From: an uncultured Actinomycetes bacterium
GTDB taxonomy: Bacteria > Actinomycetota > Actinomycetes > Nanopelagicales > Nanopelagicaceae
Assembly: GCA_903865885.1 (NCBI GenBank)
Contig: CAIPLJ010000118.1
Coordinates: 1-7,701, forward strand
DNA: 7,701 bases
Reading direction: 5' to 3'
How positions within the stretch are numbered: position 1 is the stretch's first letter; every line of letters starts with the position of its first letter. A program made the translations under genes and the position numbers. Below, piece by piece: positions 1 to 6,163 of the stretch. Under the pieces are notes generated by a model. It did not search any database. It was given only the letters and a program-made list of their open reading frames with translations, and was not told the DNA's origin.

Positions 1-64
1 CGTAGTCTTGATTATGTTTGTCCTTGCACGCACACTTGGCTCAAAGGCAATGAAGAAGAAATGA
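1..64 (+). CDS. pstA: PstA, phosphate ABC transporter permease (C-terminal 20 residues only)
   Basis: Only the end of this gene is in the window. Reading from base 2 gives VVLIMFVLARTLGSKAMKKK and a TGA at 62-64. A hydrophobic stretch followed by a short basic tail is what the last membrane helix and cytoplasmic end of a PstA permease look like. The identity rests mostly on context: the stop overlaps the pstB start as ATGA (61-64), the usual translational coupling in pst operons, where pstA commonly precedes pstB. PstA with PstC would form the membrane channel of the high-affinity phosphate importer. The visible residues alone could not separate PstA from another permease. Confidence 0.7.
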   Translation, partial: VVLIMFVLARTLGSKAMKKK

Positions 65-960
65 AAATAGAAGCAGATGCAATCAACCAGAATGGAACTC
101 AGATGAGCGATCAGCCACAGAACACGACACCATCGTCTCTATCAGACGTTGCTGCCAATCGTGCAGAGCGTAAGGTAGCTGGCACAGTGCCTCTTGGCAC
201 CGGTCTTGAAGCGCGTGGAGTCCATGCCTGGTTCGATAAGCACCACGCCCTCGAAGATGTCTCACTCGACTTCTCTGCTGGCACCGTCACAGCGCTCATT
301 GGTCCATCAGGTTGCGGTAAGTCAACATTTATTCGCACACTCAACCGTATGCATGAATTCATTCCTCATACTTCAATGGCCGGACAAGTCCTCCTTGATG
401 GAAAAGATATTTATGAAGCTGGAATCGATGTCACAAAGATTCGTCTTCAAATCGGAATGGTCTTTCAGAAGCCAAACCCATTCCCATCGATGACAATCGG
501 TGAGAACGTTCTCTCAGGCCTCAAGCTTGCTCAACTCAAAGTTTCAAACCACGAAGATCTTCTTGAAGAGTGTCTTACCCGTGCAGGTCTGTGGACTGAG
601 GTTAAGGATCGCCTTGGCGCACATGCAGGTGGCCTCTCAGGTGGTCAGCAACAGCGTCTCTGTATCGCTCGCGCCCTTGCAGTAAAACCAAAGGTCTTGC
701 TTATGGATGAGCCATGTTCTGCCCTCGACCCAGGGTCAACCCTTCGCATCGAAGAGACAATCTCTCAACTTTCTAAATCAATGACCATCGTCATAGTTAC
801 CCACAATATGCAGCAGGCAGCTCGCGTCTCTGATTACACAGCCTTCTTCCTATCTGATGGTGGCCCAGGACAGATGATCGAGATGGGCCCAACGAATGAG
901 ATCTTCTCTCGCCCACGCGATCAGCGCACCGAAAATTACGTCACCGGCCGCTTCGGCTAA
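61..960 (+). CDS. pstB: PstB, phosphate import ATP-binding protein
   Basis: This is the cytoplasmic ATPase that powers PstCA-mediated phosphate import. All ABC motifs are present in order: Walker A GPSGCGKST (residues 81-89), the Q-loop inside VFQKPNPFP (134-142), which is very typical of PstB, signature LSGGQQQR (192-199), Walker B VLLMDEP (212-218), D-loop SALD (220-223) and switch His248 in VTHNM. The C-terminal half keeps the PstB style (IVIVTHNMQQAARVSD, then the EIFSRPRD type of ending). The ABC core starts only near residue 50, so the protein (299 aa) is about 40 residues longer than usual. The extra N-terminus is rich in Asn, Gln, Ser and Thr and looks disordered. The start at 61 is chosen because its ATG overlaps the pstA stop (ATGA). 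An in-frame ATG at 103 (residue 15) is a possible alternative. Confidence 0.96.
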   Translation: MKIEADAINQNGTQMSDQPQNTTPSSLSDVAANRAERKVAGTVPLGTGLEARGVHAWFDKHHALEDVSLDFSAGTVTALIGPSGCGKSTFIRTLNRMHEFIPHTSMAGQVLLDGKDIYEAGIDVTKIRLQIGMVFQKPNPFPSMTIGENVLSGLKLAQLKVSNHEDLLEECLTRAGLWTEVKDRLGAHAGGLSGGQQQRLCIARALAVKPKVLLMDEPCSALDPGSTLRIEETISQLSKSMTIVIVTHNMQQAARVSDYTAFFLSDGGPGQMIEMGPTNEIFSRPRDQRTENYVTGRFG

Positions 961-969
961 GAGACAACC

Positions 970-1002
970 CTTCACTCACTGTTTACTGACTGTTTACCTT
1001 AC
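970..1002 (+). promoter_or_regulatory. Pho-box-like array: three 11-bp-phased direct repeats upstream of pstS
   Basis: Three consecutive 11-mers line up without gaps: CTTCACTCACT (970-980), GTTTACTGACT (981-991) and GTTTACCTTAC (992-1002). The shared core is (G/C)TT(T/C)AC. Tandem 11-bp repeats beginning GTTCAC are how PhoP boxes look in Streptomyces, and the 11-bp spacing is also that of the enterobacterial Pho box. Placement directly before pstS fits activation under phosphate limitation by a PhoP/RegX3/PhoB-type response regulator. The regulator itself is not in the window. Confidence 0.65.
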
Positions 1003-1011
1003 TTACCCCGT

Positions 1012-1017
1012 TAGGTT
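1012..1017 (+). promoter_or_regulatory. Possible -10 element of the pstS promoter
   Basis: TAGGTT (TAnnnT) begins 10 bases after the last Pho-like repeat. That is close to the spacing expected when a Pho-type activator replaces the -35 contact. It predicts a transcription start near 1024 and a 5' leader of about 50 bases. No good -35 is seen, which is normal for an activator-dependent promoter. The call is from pattern and spacing only. Confidence 0.35.
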
Positions 1018-1063
1018 AACTCTTTCGGAGAATGTTGCGCCCACGAACGCGTTACAACTCTAC

Positions 1064-1069
1064 GAAAGG
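1064..1069 (+). promoter_or_regulatory. Ribosome binding site that sets the pstS start
   Basis: GAAAGG lies 6 bases before the ATG at 1076. It fixes this ATG as the start, rather than in-frame ATG codons further upstream from 896, which lie within pstB and the Pho-like repeats. Confidence 0.7.
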
Positions 1070-1075
1070 CAGACA

Positions 1076-2221
1076 ATGCGTATTTCTTCAATTTCAAAGG
1101 TAGCAATTCTTGCTACTGCAGCTGTGGTTGCACTTGTGCCATCAGCAGTTGCTTATGACTTAACTTCAGCAGGCGCTACATCTGTTTCAACATTCCTCGA
1201 GAAGTGCAAGACCAGCTACCAAGCAGATACAAAAGACACACTTTCACATGCTGGTGGCGGATCAGGTGCAGGAAAGACTGCTATCAACGCAGGAACAAAG
1301 GACATGGCATTCTCTGACTCAGCTAACACAGCTGCTCCAGCAGGCGTCTTCCACATTCCAGCAGCTGTCTGGCCAATTGGTATTGCTTACAACTTGAACA
1401 ACTCAGCATCAAAGACTCTTCAGCTTTCAGTAACAACTATTGCAAAGATCTTCTCAGGTCAGATCACACGTTGGAATGACCCAGCAATTGTTGCTGATAC
1501 ACAGCGCGTTCGCTCAATCCCTGTTTACAAGGTTTCTGGCGGCAAGACAGTTCTCGATGCAAAGGGTGCTCCAGTTGTTGATCACTACCGCTCACTTACA
1601 ATCCCAATGACAATGCCAGATAAGCCAATCACTGTTATCTACCGTGGTTCAACATCAGGTACAACAAACAACTTCACATCAGCTCTTGCTGGTGCAGCTC
1701 CTTCAGTATGGACTAAGGCTGGAAACGATTCATTCGTAACATCTAACCCAACTGATATCTCAACAAAGGCAGCTTCATTCCAGGCTGGTACAGGTTCAGA
1801 CGGCGTTGCAGCTCTTGCAGCACGTACAAAGTACTCAATCGCTTACATCGAAACAGGCTTCATTACAGCTAACCCAGCTCTCAAGGCTGCAGTTGTTATC
1901 AACAACGCTGGAAAGACTGTTTCACCAGATGTAACAGGTGCTCAGGCAATGTTCGCAGTATCAACTCTTGATAACGCAACTGGCCTCATCGCATGGAACT
2001 ACAAGACAACTGATGCAGATGCTTACCCATTCACTGCGGGTACATATGCAATGGTTAAGTCAAACTACGGTAAGGCTGATCTTGCAGCAGCAGTTAAGCG
2101 CCAAGTTGAATACATGGCATTTGAATGCTCAACCAAGGTCACAACAGAAGGAATGATTCCAATTACTAAGACTTCAAACCTTGGTAAAGCAATCCTTTCT
2201 CTCACAGCAAAGATTGCATAG
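1076..2221 (+). CDS. pstS: PstS, secreted phosphate-binding protein
   Basis: This is the extracytoplasmic receptor that captures phosphate and delivers it to PstCA. From the ATG at 1076 the product is 381 aa. Residues 1-26 are a Sec signal peptide (basic start, hydrophobic core, AVA just before Tyr27). PstS landmarks follow: GGGSGAGK (60-67), FSDSA with Asp81, KIFSGQITRWNDPAI (124-138), and the phosphate-loop motif RGSTSGTT (190-197), where Arg190 and Ser194-Gly195-Thr196 match ligand-binding positions of the family. Two things are odd. There is no lipobox cysteine, although PstS of Gram-positive bacteria is usually a lipoprotein. About 33 extra residues (roughly 140-183) also sit between the NDPAI motif and the phosphate loop. 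The only cysteines, 44 and 351, could form a disulphide. Codon use is narrow (AAG, ACA, TCA and GCA/GCT dominate), suggesting high expression. The gene follows pstB with its own Pho-like promoter and ends at a strong terminator. Confidence 0.94.
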   Translation: MRISSISKVAILATAAVVALVPSAVAYDLTSAGATSVSTFLEKCKTSYQADTKDTLSHAGGGSGAGKTAINAGTKDMAFSDSANTAAPAGVFHIPAAVWPIGIAYNLNNSASKTLQLSVTTIAKIFSGQITRWNDPAIVADTQRVRSIPVYKVSGGKTVLDAKGAPVVDHYRSLTIPMTMPDKPITVIYRGSTSGTTNNFTSALAGAAPSVWTKAGNDSFVTSNPTDISTKAASFQAGTGSDGVAALAARTKYSIAYIETGFITANPALKAAVVINNAGKTVSPDVTGAQAMFAVSTLDNATGLIAWNYKTTDADAYPFTAGTYAMVKSNYGKADLAAAVKRQVEYMAFECSTKVTTEGMIPITKTSNLGKAILSLTAKIA

Positions 2222-2246
2222 CGCATCTAGCTACATTCTCTAAGTA

Positions 2247-2286
2247 AAAGAGCCCGGGCCAGCAATGGTCCGGGCTCTTTGCTTTT
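2247..2286. terminator. Bidirectional intrinsic terminator between pstS and tRNA-Arg
   Basis: A 14-bp stem (2247-2260 with 2267-2280, one G-U pair) is closed by the 6-base loop AGCAAT. The stem is GC-rich at the centre and ends in AAA/TTT, followed on the plus strand by GCTTTT. Read from the minus strand the stem is followed by TTTTACTT, so it can stop pstS transcripts from the left and tRNA transcripts from the right. Confidence 0.88.
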
Positions 2287-2293
2287 AACTTGG

Positions 2294-2314
2294 TGTGCCC
2301 TTCTTGTGGGCACA
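2294..2314. repeat. Inverted repeat TGTGCCC-N7-GGGCACA in the tRNA 3' trailer
   Basis: A perfect 7-bp inverted repeat (2294-2300 and 2308-2314) lies 14 to 34 bases beyond the tRNA 3' end. No T-run follows on either strand, so it is not a convincing terminator by itself. Its arms copy the tRNA acceptor-stem sequence: GTGTGCCC at 2293-2300 is identical to 2328-2335, which spans the tRNA 3' end. Confidence 0.6.
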
Positions 2315-2328
2315 ATTGACAAGCAATG

Positions 2329-2402
2329 TGTGCCCGGCTGGAATCGAACCAGCGACCTACCGCTTAGAAGGCGGTTGCTCTATCCGACTGAGCTACGGGC
2401 AC
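2329..2402 (-). tRNA. tRNA-Arg (anticodon UCU)
   Basis: The minus strand folds into a complete 74-base cloverleaf. The acceptor stem GTGCCCG/CGGGCAC is 7 bp and perfect. The D arm is GCTC/GAGC with loop AGTCGGATA. The anticodon stem ACCGC/GCGGT is closed by loop CTTCTAA, giving anticodon TCT (plus-strand positions 2366-2368). The T arm GCTGG/CCAGC has loop TTCGATT. The discriminator is A and CCA is not encoded. It should read AGA, and AGG by wobble, both being minor arginine codons. It ends against the pstS terminator. Confidence 0.97.
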
Positions 2403-2431
2403 ATGTGATGAAGAACTGCGATTGCGGAGTA

Positions 2432-2437
2432 AGTCTA
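2432..2437 (-). promoter_or_regulatory. Possible -10 element for the tRNA-Arg gene
   Basis: Read on the minus strand the bases are TAGACT, a TAnnnT hexamer placed to start transcription near 2425, about 23 bases before the mature tRNA 5' end. No clear -35 is visible. It mirrors the ettA -10 on the other strand. Confidence 0.35.
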
Positions 2438-2453
2438 CCGAAGCATTGACGGG

Positions 2454-2459
2454 TAGAGT
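2454..2459 (+). promoter_or_regulatory. -10 element for a probably leaderless ettA transcript
   Basis: TAGAGT ends 8 bases before the ettA ATG (2468), and the intervening bases CTCGCCTT contain no Shine-Dalgarno sequence. A TAnnnT hexamer 6 to 9 bases before the start codon is the usual mark of leaderless mRNAs in actinobacteria, with transcription beginning at the ATG. Confidence 0.55.
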
Positions 2460-2467
2460 CTCGCCTT

Positions 2468-4135
2468 ATGGCTGAGTTCATTTACACGATGAAGAAGGCG
2501 CGTAAAGCGCATGGCGAGAAGGTAATTCTCGACGACGTAACTTTGATGTTCTTGCCTGGCGCAAAGATCGGTGTTGTCGGCCCTAACGGTGCGGGTAAAT
2601 CAACAGTCCTTCAGATCATGGCTGGTTTGCAACAGCCTTCAAATGGTGAGGCTTATCTATCACCTGGATACACCGTTGGAATTCTTTTGCAGGAACCACA
2701 TTTAAATGAAGAGAAAACAGTTCTTGAAAATGTGCAAGAAGGCGTGGCTGAAACCATGGAGATGGTGCGCCGCTTCAATGAGATATCTGAAGAGATGGCA
2801 AACCCGGATGCTGATTACGACAAGTTGTTATCTGAAATGGGCGAGCTGCAAGAACAACTCGATCACCGCAATGCATGGGAACTCGATTCGCAACTAGAAC
2901 AAGCGATGGATGCCCTGCGCTGCCCACCAGGAGATGCCGATGTAAAGGTCTTATCTGGCGGAGAAAAGCGTCGCGTGGCCTTATGTAAGTTGCTTCTTGA
3001 AGCACCAGATCTATTACTTCTCGATGAACCTACTAACCACTTGGATGCCGAATCTGTCTTGTGGCTTGAACAACACCTCAGTAAGTATCCAGGCACAGTT
3101 GTTGCGATTACGCACGATAGATACTTCTTGGACAACGTTGCGCAGTGGATCCTTGAACTCGACCGCGGTCGCGCATATCCATATGAAGGAAATTACTCAA
3201 CATATCTTGAGACAAAAGCTGCACGCTTAAAGGTTGAAGGCCAGAAAGATGCAAAGCGCGCAAAGCGTTTATCTGAAGAACTCGATTGGGTTCGACAGAA
3301 TGCAAAGGGTCGCCAGACAAAGTCAAAGGCTCGTCTTGCTCGCTATGAAGAGATGGCAGCTGAAGCAGACAAGATGCGTAAGTTGGACTTTGATGAAATT
3401 CAGATTCCACCTGGCCCACGTCTTGGAAATGTTGTTGTGGAAGTCGAACATCTTGTAAAGGGTTTTGGCGATCGCGTACTCATTGATGATCTCTCATTTA
3501 CCTTGCCACGCAACGGAATTATCGGAGTCATTGGGCCCAACGGCGCCGGTAAGACAACTCTCTTTAAGACAATTTTAGGTATGGAGACTCCAGATTCTGG
3601 AACCGTCAAGATTGGCGAAACAGTAAAAATTTCCTATGTCGATCAGTCACGTGGTGGCATCGATCCGAAGAAGTCACTCTTTGAAGTTGTCTCCGATGGT
3701 CTTGATTTTATGAAGGTCGGACAAGTAGAAATGCCATCGCGTGCATACGTTGCAGCATTTGGTTTTAAAGGTCCTGATCAACAGAAGCCTGCAGGAGTTC
3801 TCTCTGGCGGAGAACGTAACCGCCTGAACTTGGCGCTGACGCTGAAGCAAGGTGGAAACTTATTGCTCCTGGATGAGCCAACGAATGACCTTGATGTTGA
3901 AACTCTAGGTTCTCTTGAAAATGCCTTACTCGAATTTCCCGGCTGCGCCGTAGTGATCTCCCACGATCGCTGGTTCTTGGACCGCGTGACTACGCATATC
4001 TTGGCGTACGAGGGTGATTCAAAGTGGTTCTGGTTTGAAGGAAACTTTGAATCCTATGAAGAGAACAAGATTGCACGTCTGGGTGCAGATGCAGCTCGTC
4101 CGCATCGTGCAACGTATCGAAAGCTGACACGTTAA
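2468..4135 (+). CDS. ettA: EttA, energy-dependent translational throttle (ABC-F)
   Basis: This cytoplasmic tandem-ABC protein binds the ribosomal E site and gates the first steps of elongation according to the ATP/ADP ratio. It has no membrane partner. First ABC domain: Walker A GPNGAGKST (38-46), signature LSGGEKRR (162-169), Walker B with catalytic Glu in LLLLDEPTNHLD (182-193), and switch His216. The short Glu-rich insert at about 85-145 corresponds to the arm domain. The basic linker between domains (about 245-315, rich in KR and including KGRQTKSKARLARYEE) is the P-site tRNA interaction motif. Second ABC domain: GPNGAGKTT (356-364), LSGGERNR (445-452), LLLLDEPTNDLD (465-476) and His499. 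Its length of 555 aa equals that of E. coli EttA as I recall it. The gene opens an operon: its TAA shares a base with the next ATG (TAATG). Confidence 0.96.
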   Translation: MAEFIYTMKKARKAHGEKVILDDVTLMFLPGAKIGVVGPNGAGKSTVLQIMAGLQQPSNGEAYLSPGYTVGILLQEPHLNEEKTVLENVQEGVAETMEMVRRFNEISEEMANPDADYDKLLSEMGELQEQLDHRNAWELDSQLEQAMDALRCPPGDADVKVLSGGEKRRVALCKLLLEAPDLLLLDEPTNHLDAESVLWLEQHLSKYPGTVVAITHDRYFLDNVAQWILELDRGRAYPYEGNYSTYLETKAARLKVEGQKDAKRAKRLSEELDWVRQNAKGRQTKSKARLARYEEMAAEADKMRKLDFDEIQIPPGPRLGNVVVEVEHLVKGFGDRVLIDDLSFTLPRNGIIGVIGPNGAGKTTLFKTILGMETPDSGTVKIGETVKISYVDQSRGGIDPKKSLFEVVSDGLDFMKVGQVEMPSRAYVAAFGFKGPDQQKPAGVLSGGERNRLNLALTLKQGGNLLLLDEPTNDLDVETLGSLENALLEFPGCAVVISHDRWFLDRVTTHILAYEGDSKWFWFEGNFESYEENKIARLGADAARPHRATYRKLTR

Positions 4136-4509
4136 TGATCTTTACCGATAAACAATTTGTTCGCTGGGATGACCTCGATGCAATGGGTCATGTCAATAAT
4201 GCGAGGTATCTGACCTATATTCAAGAGTCGCGATTCTTATGGTTTCCCACTGCTGAAATGGTCGTAGCTCGCGCAGAGGTAGATTTCCTCGAACCGATTT
4301 ACGAGGGTGGTCGTTACTTCAATGTATCTCTCTGGGTCGAAGCTATTGGCAACTCTTCATTCACTCTTGCCTATGAAGTCAGCGGTGATGACGGCGTTGT
4401 TCACGCAAGAGTAAAGACTGTGCAGGTTGCAGTAGCGATGGATTCCAGAAAGTCTCGGCCGCTTACTGATGCAGAACGCGAGTTCCTCAACAAATATGTT
4501 AAGGTCTAA
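4135..4509 (+). CDS. Hotdog-fold thioesterase of the 4HBT/YbgC type
   Basis: The 124-aa single-hotdog protein probably hydrolyses an acyl-CoA; the acyl chain cannot be told from sequence. The N-terminal segment RWDDLDAMGHVNNARYLTYI (residues 10-29) carries the family's active-site pattern D-x-x-G-H-V-N-N-x-x-Y, with Asp15 as the likely catalytic acid, His19, Asn21-Asn22 and Tyr25. The remainder, VVARAEVDFLEPIYEG (43-58) and the strand ending HARVKTVQVAVAMD, fits the rest of the hotdog sheet. The ATG overlaps the ettA stop (TAATG), implying coupled translation. A thioesterase beside an EttA-type gene is also, as I recall, found in mycobacteria (Rv2475c near Rv2477c), so the pairing may be old. 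Confidence 0.85.
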   Translation: MIFTDKQFVRWDDLDAMGHVNNARYLTYIQESRFLWFPTAEMVVARAEVDFLEPIYEGGRYFNVSLWVEAIGNSSFTLAYEVSGDDGVVHARVKTVQVAVAMDSRKSRPLTDAEREFLNKYVKV

Positions 4510-4512
4510 GTA

Positions 4513-5775
4513 ATGGCTAAGCAGAAGATCCATCCGGGGTGGATTGCAGTAACAGTTACCTTCTTTACCTTGATGGCCTCTGCTGGATATCGATCAGCGC
4601 CTTCTGTTCTGATTGTTCCTCTCGAGGTTGCATTTGGTTGGTCACGTTCTCAGATCGCATTTGCAGTATCGATTAACGTACTTCTCTTTGGTTTGGTTGC
4701 TCCTTTTGCTGCAGCGTTGATGGAGCGATTTACAGTTCGTAAAGTTGTGATGTCAGCTCTGGCGCTTGTCTCACTCAGTTCAACGTCGACAATCTTTATG
4801 ACTCAGCCATGGCACTTATGGTTGTTGTGGGGTCTAGGCGTCGGTGTTGGTGCAGGTTCCATGGCGCTCGTCTTTGCAGCAACAATTGCAAACCGCTGGT
4901 TTATCGCACGTAAAGGAATTGTTGTTGGTGCCCTCACCGCAGCCACTGCAAGTGGTCAGCTTGTATTTCTGCCCTTGCTCTCGCACTTCGCCATTAGCTA
5001 TGGATGGAAGAGCGTCTCATTAACTGTCGGTGGCGCATCTGCGCTGATCATTCCTTTTATCTTCCTATTCCTCAAAGAAAAACCCGAGTTACTAGGACTT
5101 GCACCTTACGGAGCACCTGTTGGTTGGCAACCACCTCCACCTAATGAAATGTCAGCAGGAAAGATTGCAATCGACACGTTGACGAAATCATCGAAGTCGA
5201 GAGATTTCTGGATTCTCTTTGGAACATTCTTTGTCTGCGGGCTTTCGACAAATGGCCTTATTGGTACTCACTTTATTCCTGCCGCACACGATCATGGAAT
5301 GGGCGAGACAGTTGCAGCAAGTTTGCTTGCACTAGTTGGTGTATTCGATGTTATCGGAACTATCTTCTCGGGCTGGCTTACAGACCGTATGGATCCACGA
5401 AAGTTGCTCTTCTTCTATTACGGTCTTCGAGGGCTATCACTCTTTCTCTTGCCATCAATACTCTTTAGCACTCTGCACCCATCAACACTTGTCTTCATTA
5501 TTTTCTACGGACTCGATTGGGTTGCAACAGTTCCTCCGACAATCATGCTCTGCCGCGCAATTCTTGGCCCACAACGAGCGACAGTTGTATATGGATGGGT
5601 CTTTGTCGGCCATCAAATTGGCGCATCGGTCGCAGCTATAGGCGCTGCGCTGCTTCGAGTGAAGTTAGGTGATTACGCACTTGCGTTCTATATCTCAGCC
5701 ACAATGTGTCTTGTTGCATCCCTTGCAGTGCTACAAATAGGTAAGGGAAAGACAACCGCAGAAGTTCGAGGTTAA
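4513..5775 (+). CDS. MFS transporter, monocarboxylate/oxalate-formate-like
   Basis: The 420-aa inner-membrane carrier has about 12 hydrophobic segments in two halves, split by a polar cytoplasmic loop (about 187-230, including WQPPPPNE). The first half starts with the GYRSAPSVLIVPLEVAFGWS region (25-44), where SVLIVPLEVAFGWSRSQIAF resembles monocarboxylate- and OFA-type MFS proteins. The second half holds an MFS motif A-like loop, GWLTDRMDPRKLL (287-299). The substrate cannot be read; a small organic acid is the most likely guess. The start is supported by AAGG at 4501-4504, 8 bases upstream. It begins 3 bases after the thioesterase stop and ends 1 base before glbO, so it belongs to the operon. 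Confidence 0.85.
   Translation: MAKQKIHPGWIAVTVTFFTLMASAGYRSAPSVLIVPLEVAFGWSRSQIAFAVSINVLLFGLVAPFAAALMERFTVRKVVMSALALVSLSSTSTIFMTQPWHLWLLWGLGVGVGAGSMALVFAATIANRWFIARKGIVVGALTAATASGQLVFLPLLSHFAISYGWKSVSLTVGGASALIIPFIFLFLKEKPELLGLAPYGAPVGWQPPPPNEMSAGKIAIDTLTKSSKSRDFWILFGTFFVCGLSTNGLIGTHFIPAAHDHGMGETVAASLLALVGVFDVIGTIFSGWLTDRMDPRKLLFFYYGLRGLSLFLLPSILFSTLHPSTLVFIIFYGLDWVATVPPTIMLCRAILGPQRATVVYGWVFVGHQIGASVAAIGAALLRVKLGDYALAFYISATMCLVASLAVLQIGKGKTTAEVRG
5768..5771 (+). promoter_or_regulatory. Ribosome binding site that sets a GTG start for glbO
   Basis: GAGG sits 5 bases before GTG at 5777. The overlapping ATG at 5775 is in a different frame and gives no globin sequence, so GTG is the start. Confidence 0.6.
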
Positions 5776-5776
5776 T

Positions 5777-6163
5777 GTGGAGCGCGATACAACCAATTAC
5801 TACGAGCTCTTTGGGGGAGAAGCATTTTTCTCTGATCTGGTCTCGCAGTTCTATGCCCACGTTGCTACCAATGAAATCTTGCGCCCGATGTATCCCGAAT
5901 CAGATATGAAGGGCGCAGCGCACCGCCTGAAAATGTTCCTTGAACAATATTGGGGTGGGCCAACGACATATCAAGAAGAGCGCGGACACCCACGACTTCG
6001 CATGCGCCATGCTGGCTTTCATATCAATCCTGCAGCCAAAGAGGCGTGGTTATCGTGCATGAAGGCGGCAGTAGACGGAGTCGAGATGGATGATGCCAAT
6101 AGAGAGAAGTTATGGCGTTATTTAGAAGGCGCAGCTCTGCACCTAGTTAACCAACTGGATTAA
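5777..6163 (+). CDS. glbO: Group II truncated haemoglobin, trHbO
   Basis: A haem protein that binds oxygen, and in related bacteria also handles NO or peroxide; the mycobacterial protein is reported to associate with the membrane and aid respiration. The 128-aa product aligns with M. tuberculosis GlbO along its whole length. Key residues are visible: Tyr26 (B10), Tyr39 (CD1, in RPMYPE), proximal His78 (F8, in GHPRLRMRHAGF) and Trp91 (G8, in EAWLSCM). The segment RLKMFLEQYWGGP (50-62) is the group II hallmark. The gene starts with GTG one base after the MFS stop. Its TAA (6161-6163) overlaps the stop of the convergent mscS-like gene, and no terminator is visible, so the two transcripts should overlap. 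Confidence 0.95.
   Translation: MERDTTNYYELFGGEAFFSDLVSQFYAHVATNEILRPMYPESDMKGAAHRLKMFLEQYWGGPTTYQEERGHPRLRMRHAGFHINPAAKEAWLSCMKAAVDGVEMDDANREKLWRYLEGAALHLVNQLD

Noticed and set aside
945..960. Small GCCG-CTT-CGGC hairpin at the end of pstB as a terminator
   Set aside because: The stem is only 4 bp, lies in coding sequence and has no T-run after it.
896..1075. In-frame extension of pstS upstream to 896 (441 aa)
   Set aside because: It overlaps the end of pstB and runs through the Pho-like repeats, lacks a ribosome binding site, and would bury the signal peptide. The ATG at 1076 has GAAAGG and opens directly into the signal sequence.
2446..2451. TTGACG as the -35 of ettA
   Set aside because: It lies only two bases from the TAGAGT -10, and at 17-base spacing the -10 would fall inside the ettA start region.
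2863..3419. Minus-strand open frames inside ettA
   Set aside because: They are antisense shadows of strongly conserved ABC motifs, with no start signals or recognisable protein features.
5775..5777. ATG overlapping the MFS stop as the glbO start
   Set aside because: It is in a different frame from the globin and does not encode globin residues; GTG at 5777 has a well-spaced GAGG.
6080..6162. Frameshift hiding the missing C-terminus of the mscS-like gene
   Set aside because: No minus-strand frame past the stop looks like the MscS lower domain, and this DNA encodes an intact, conserved globin C-terminus on the plus strand.
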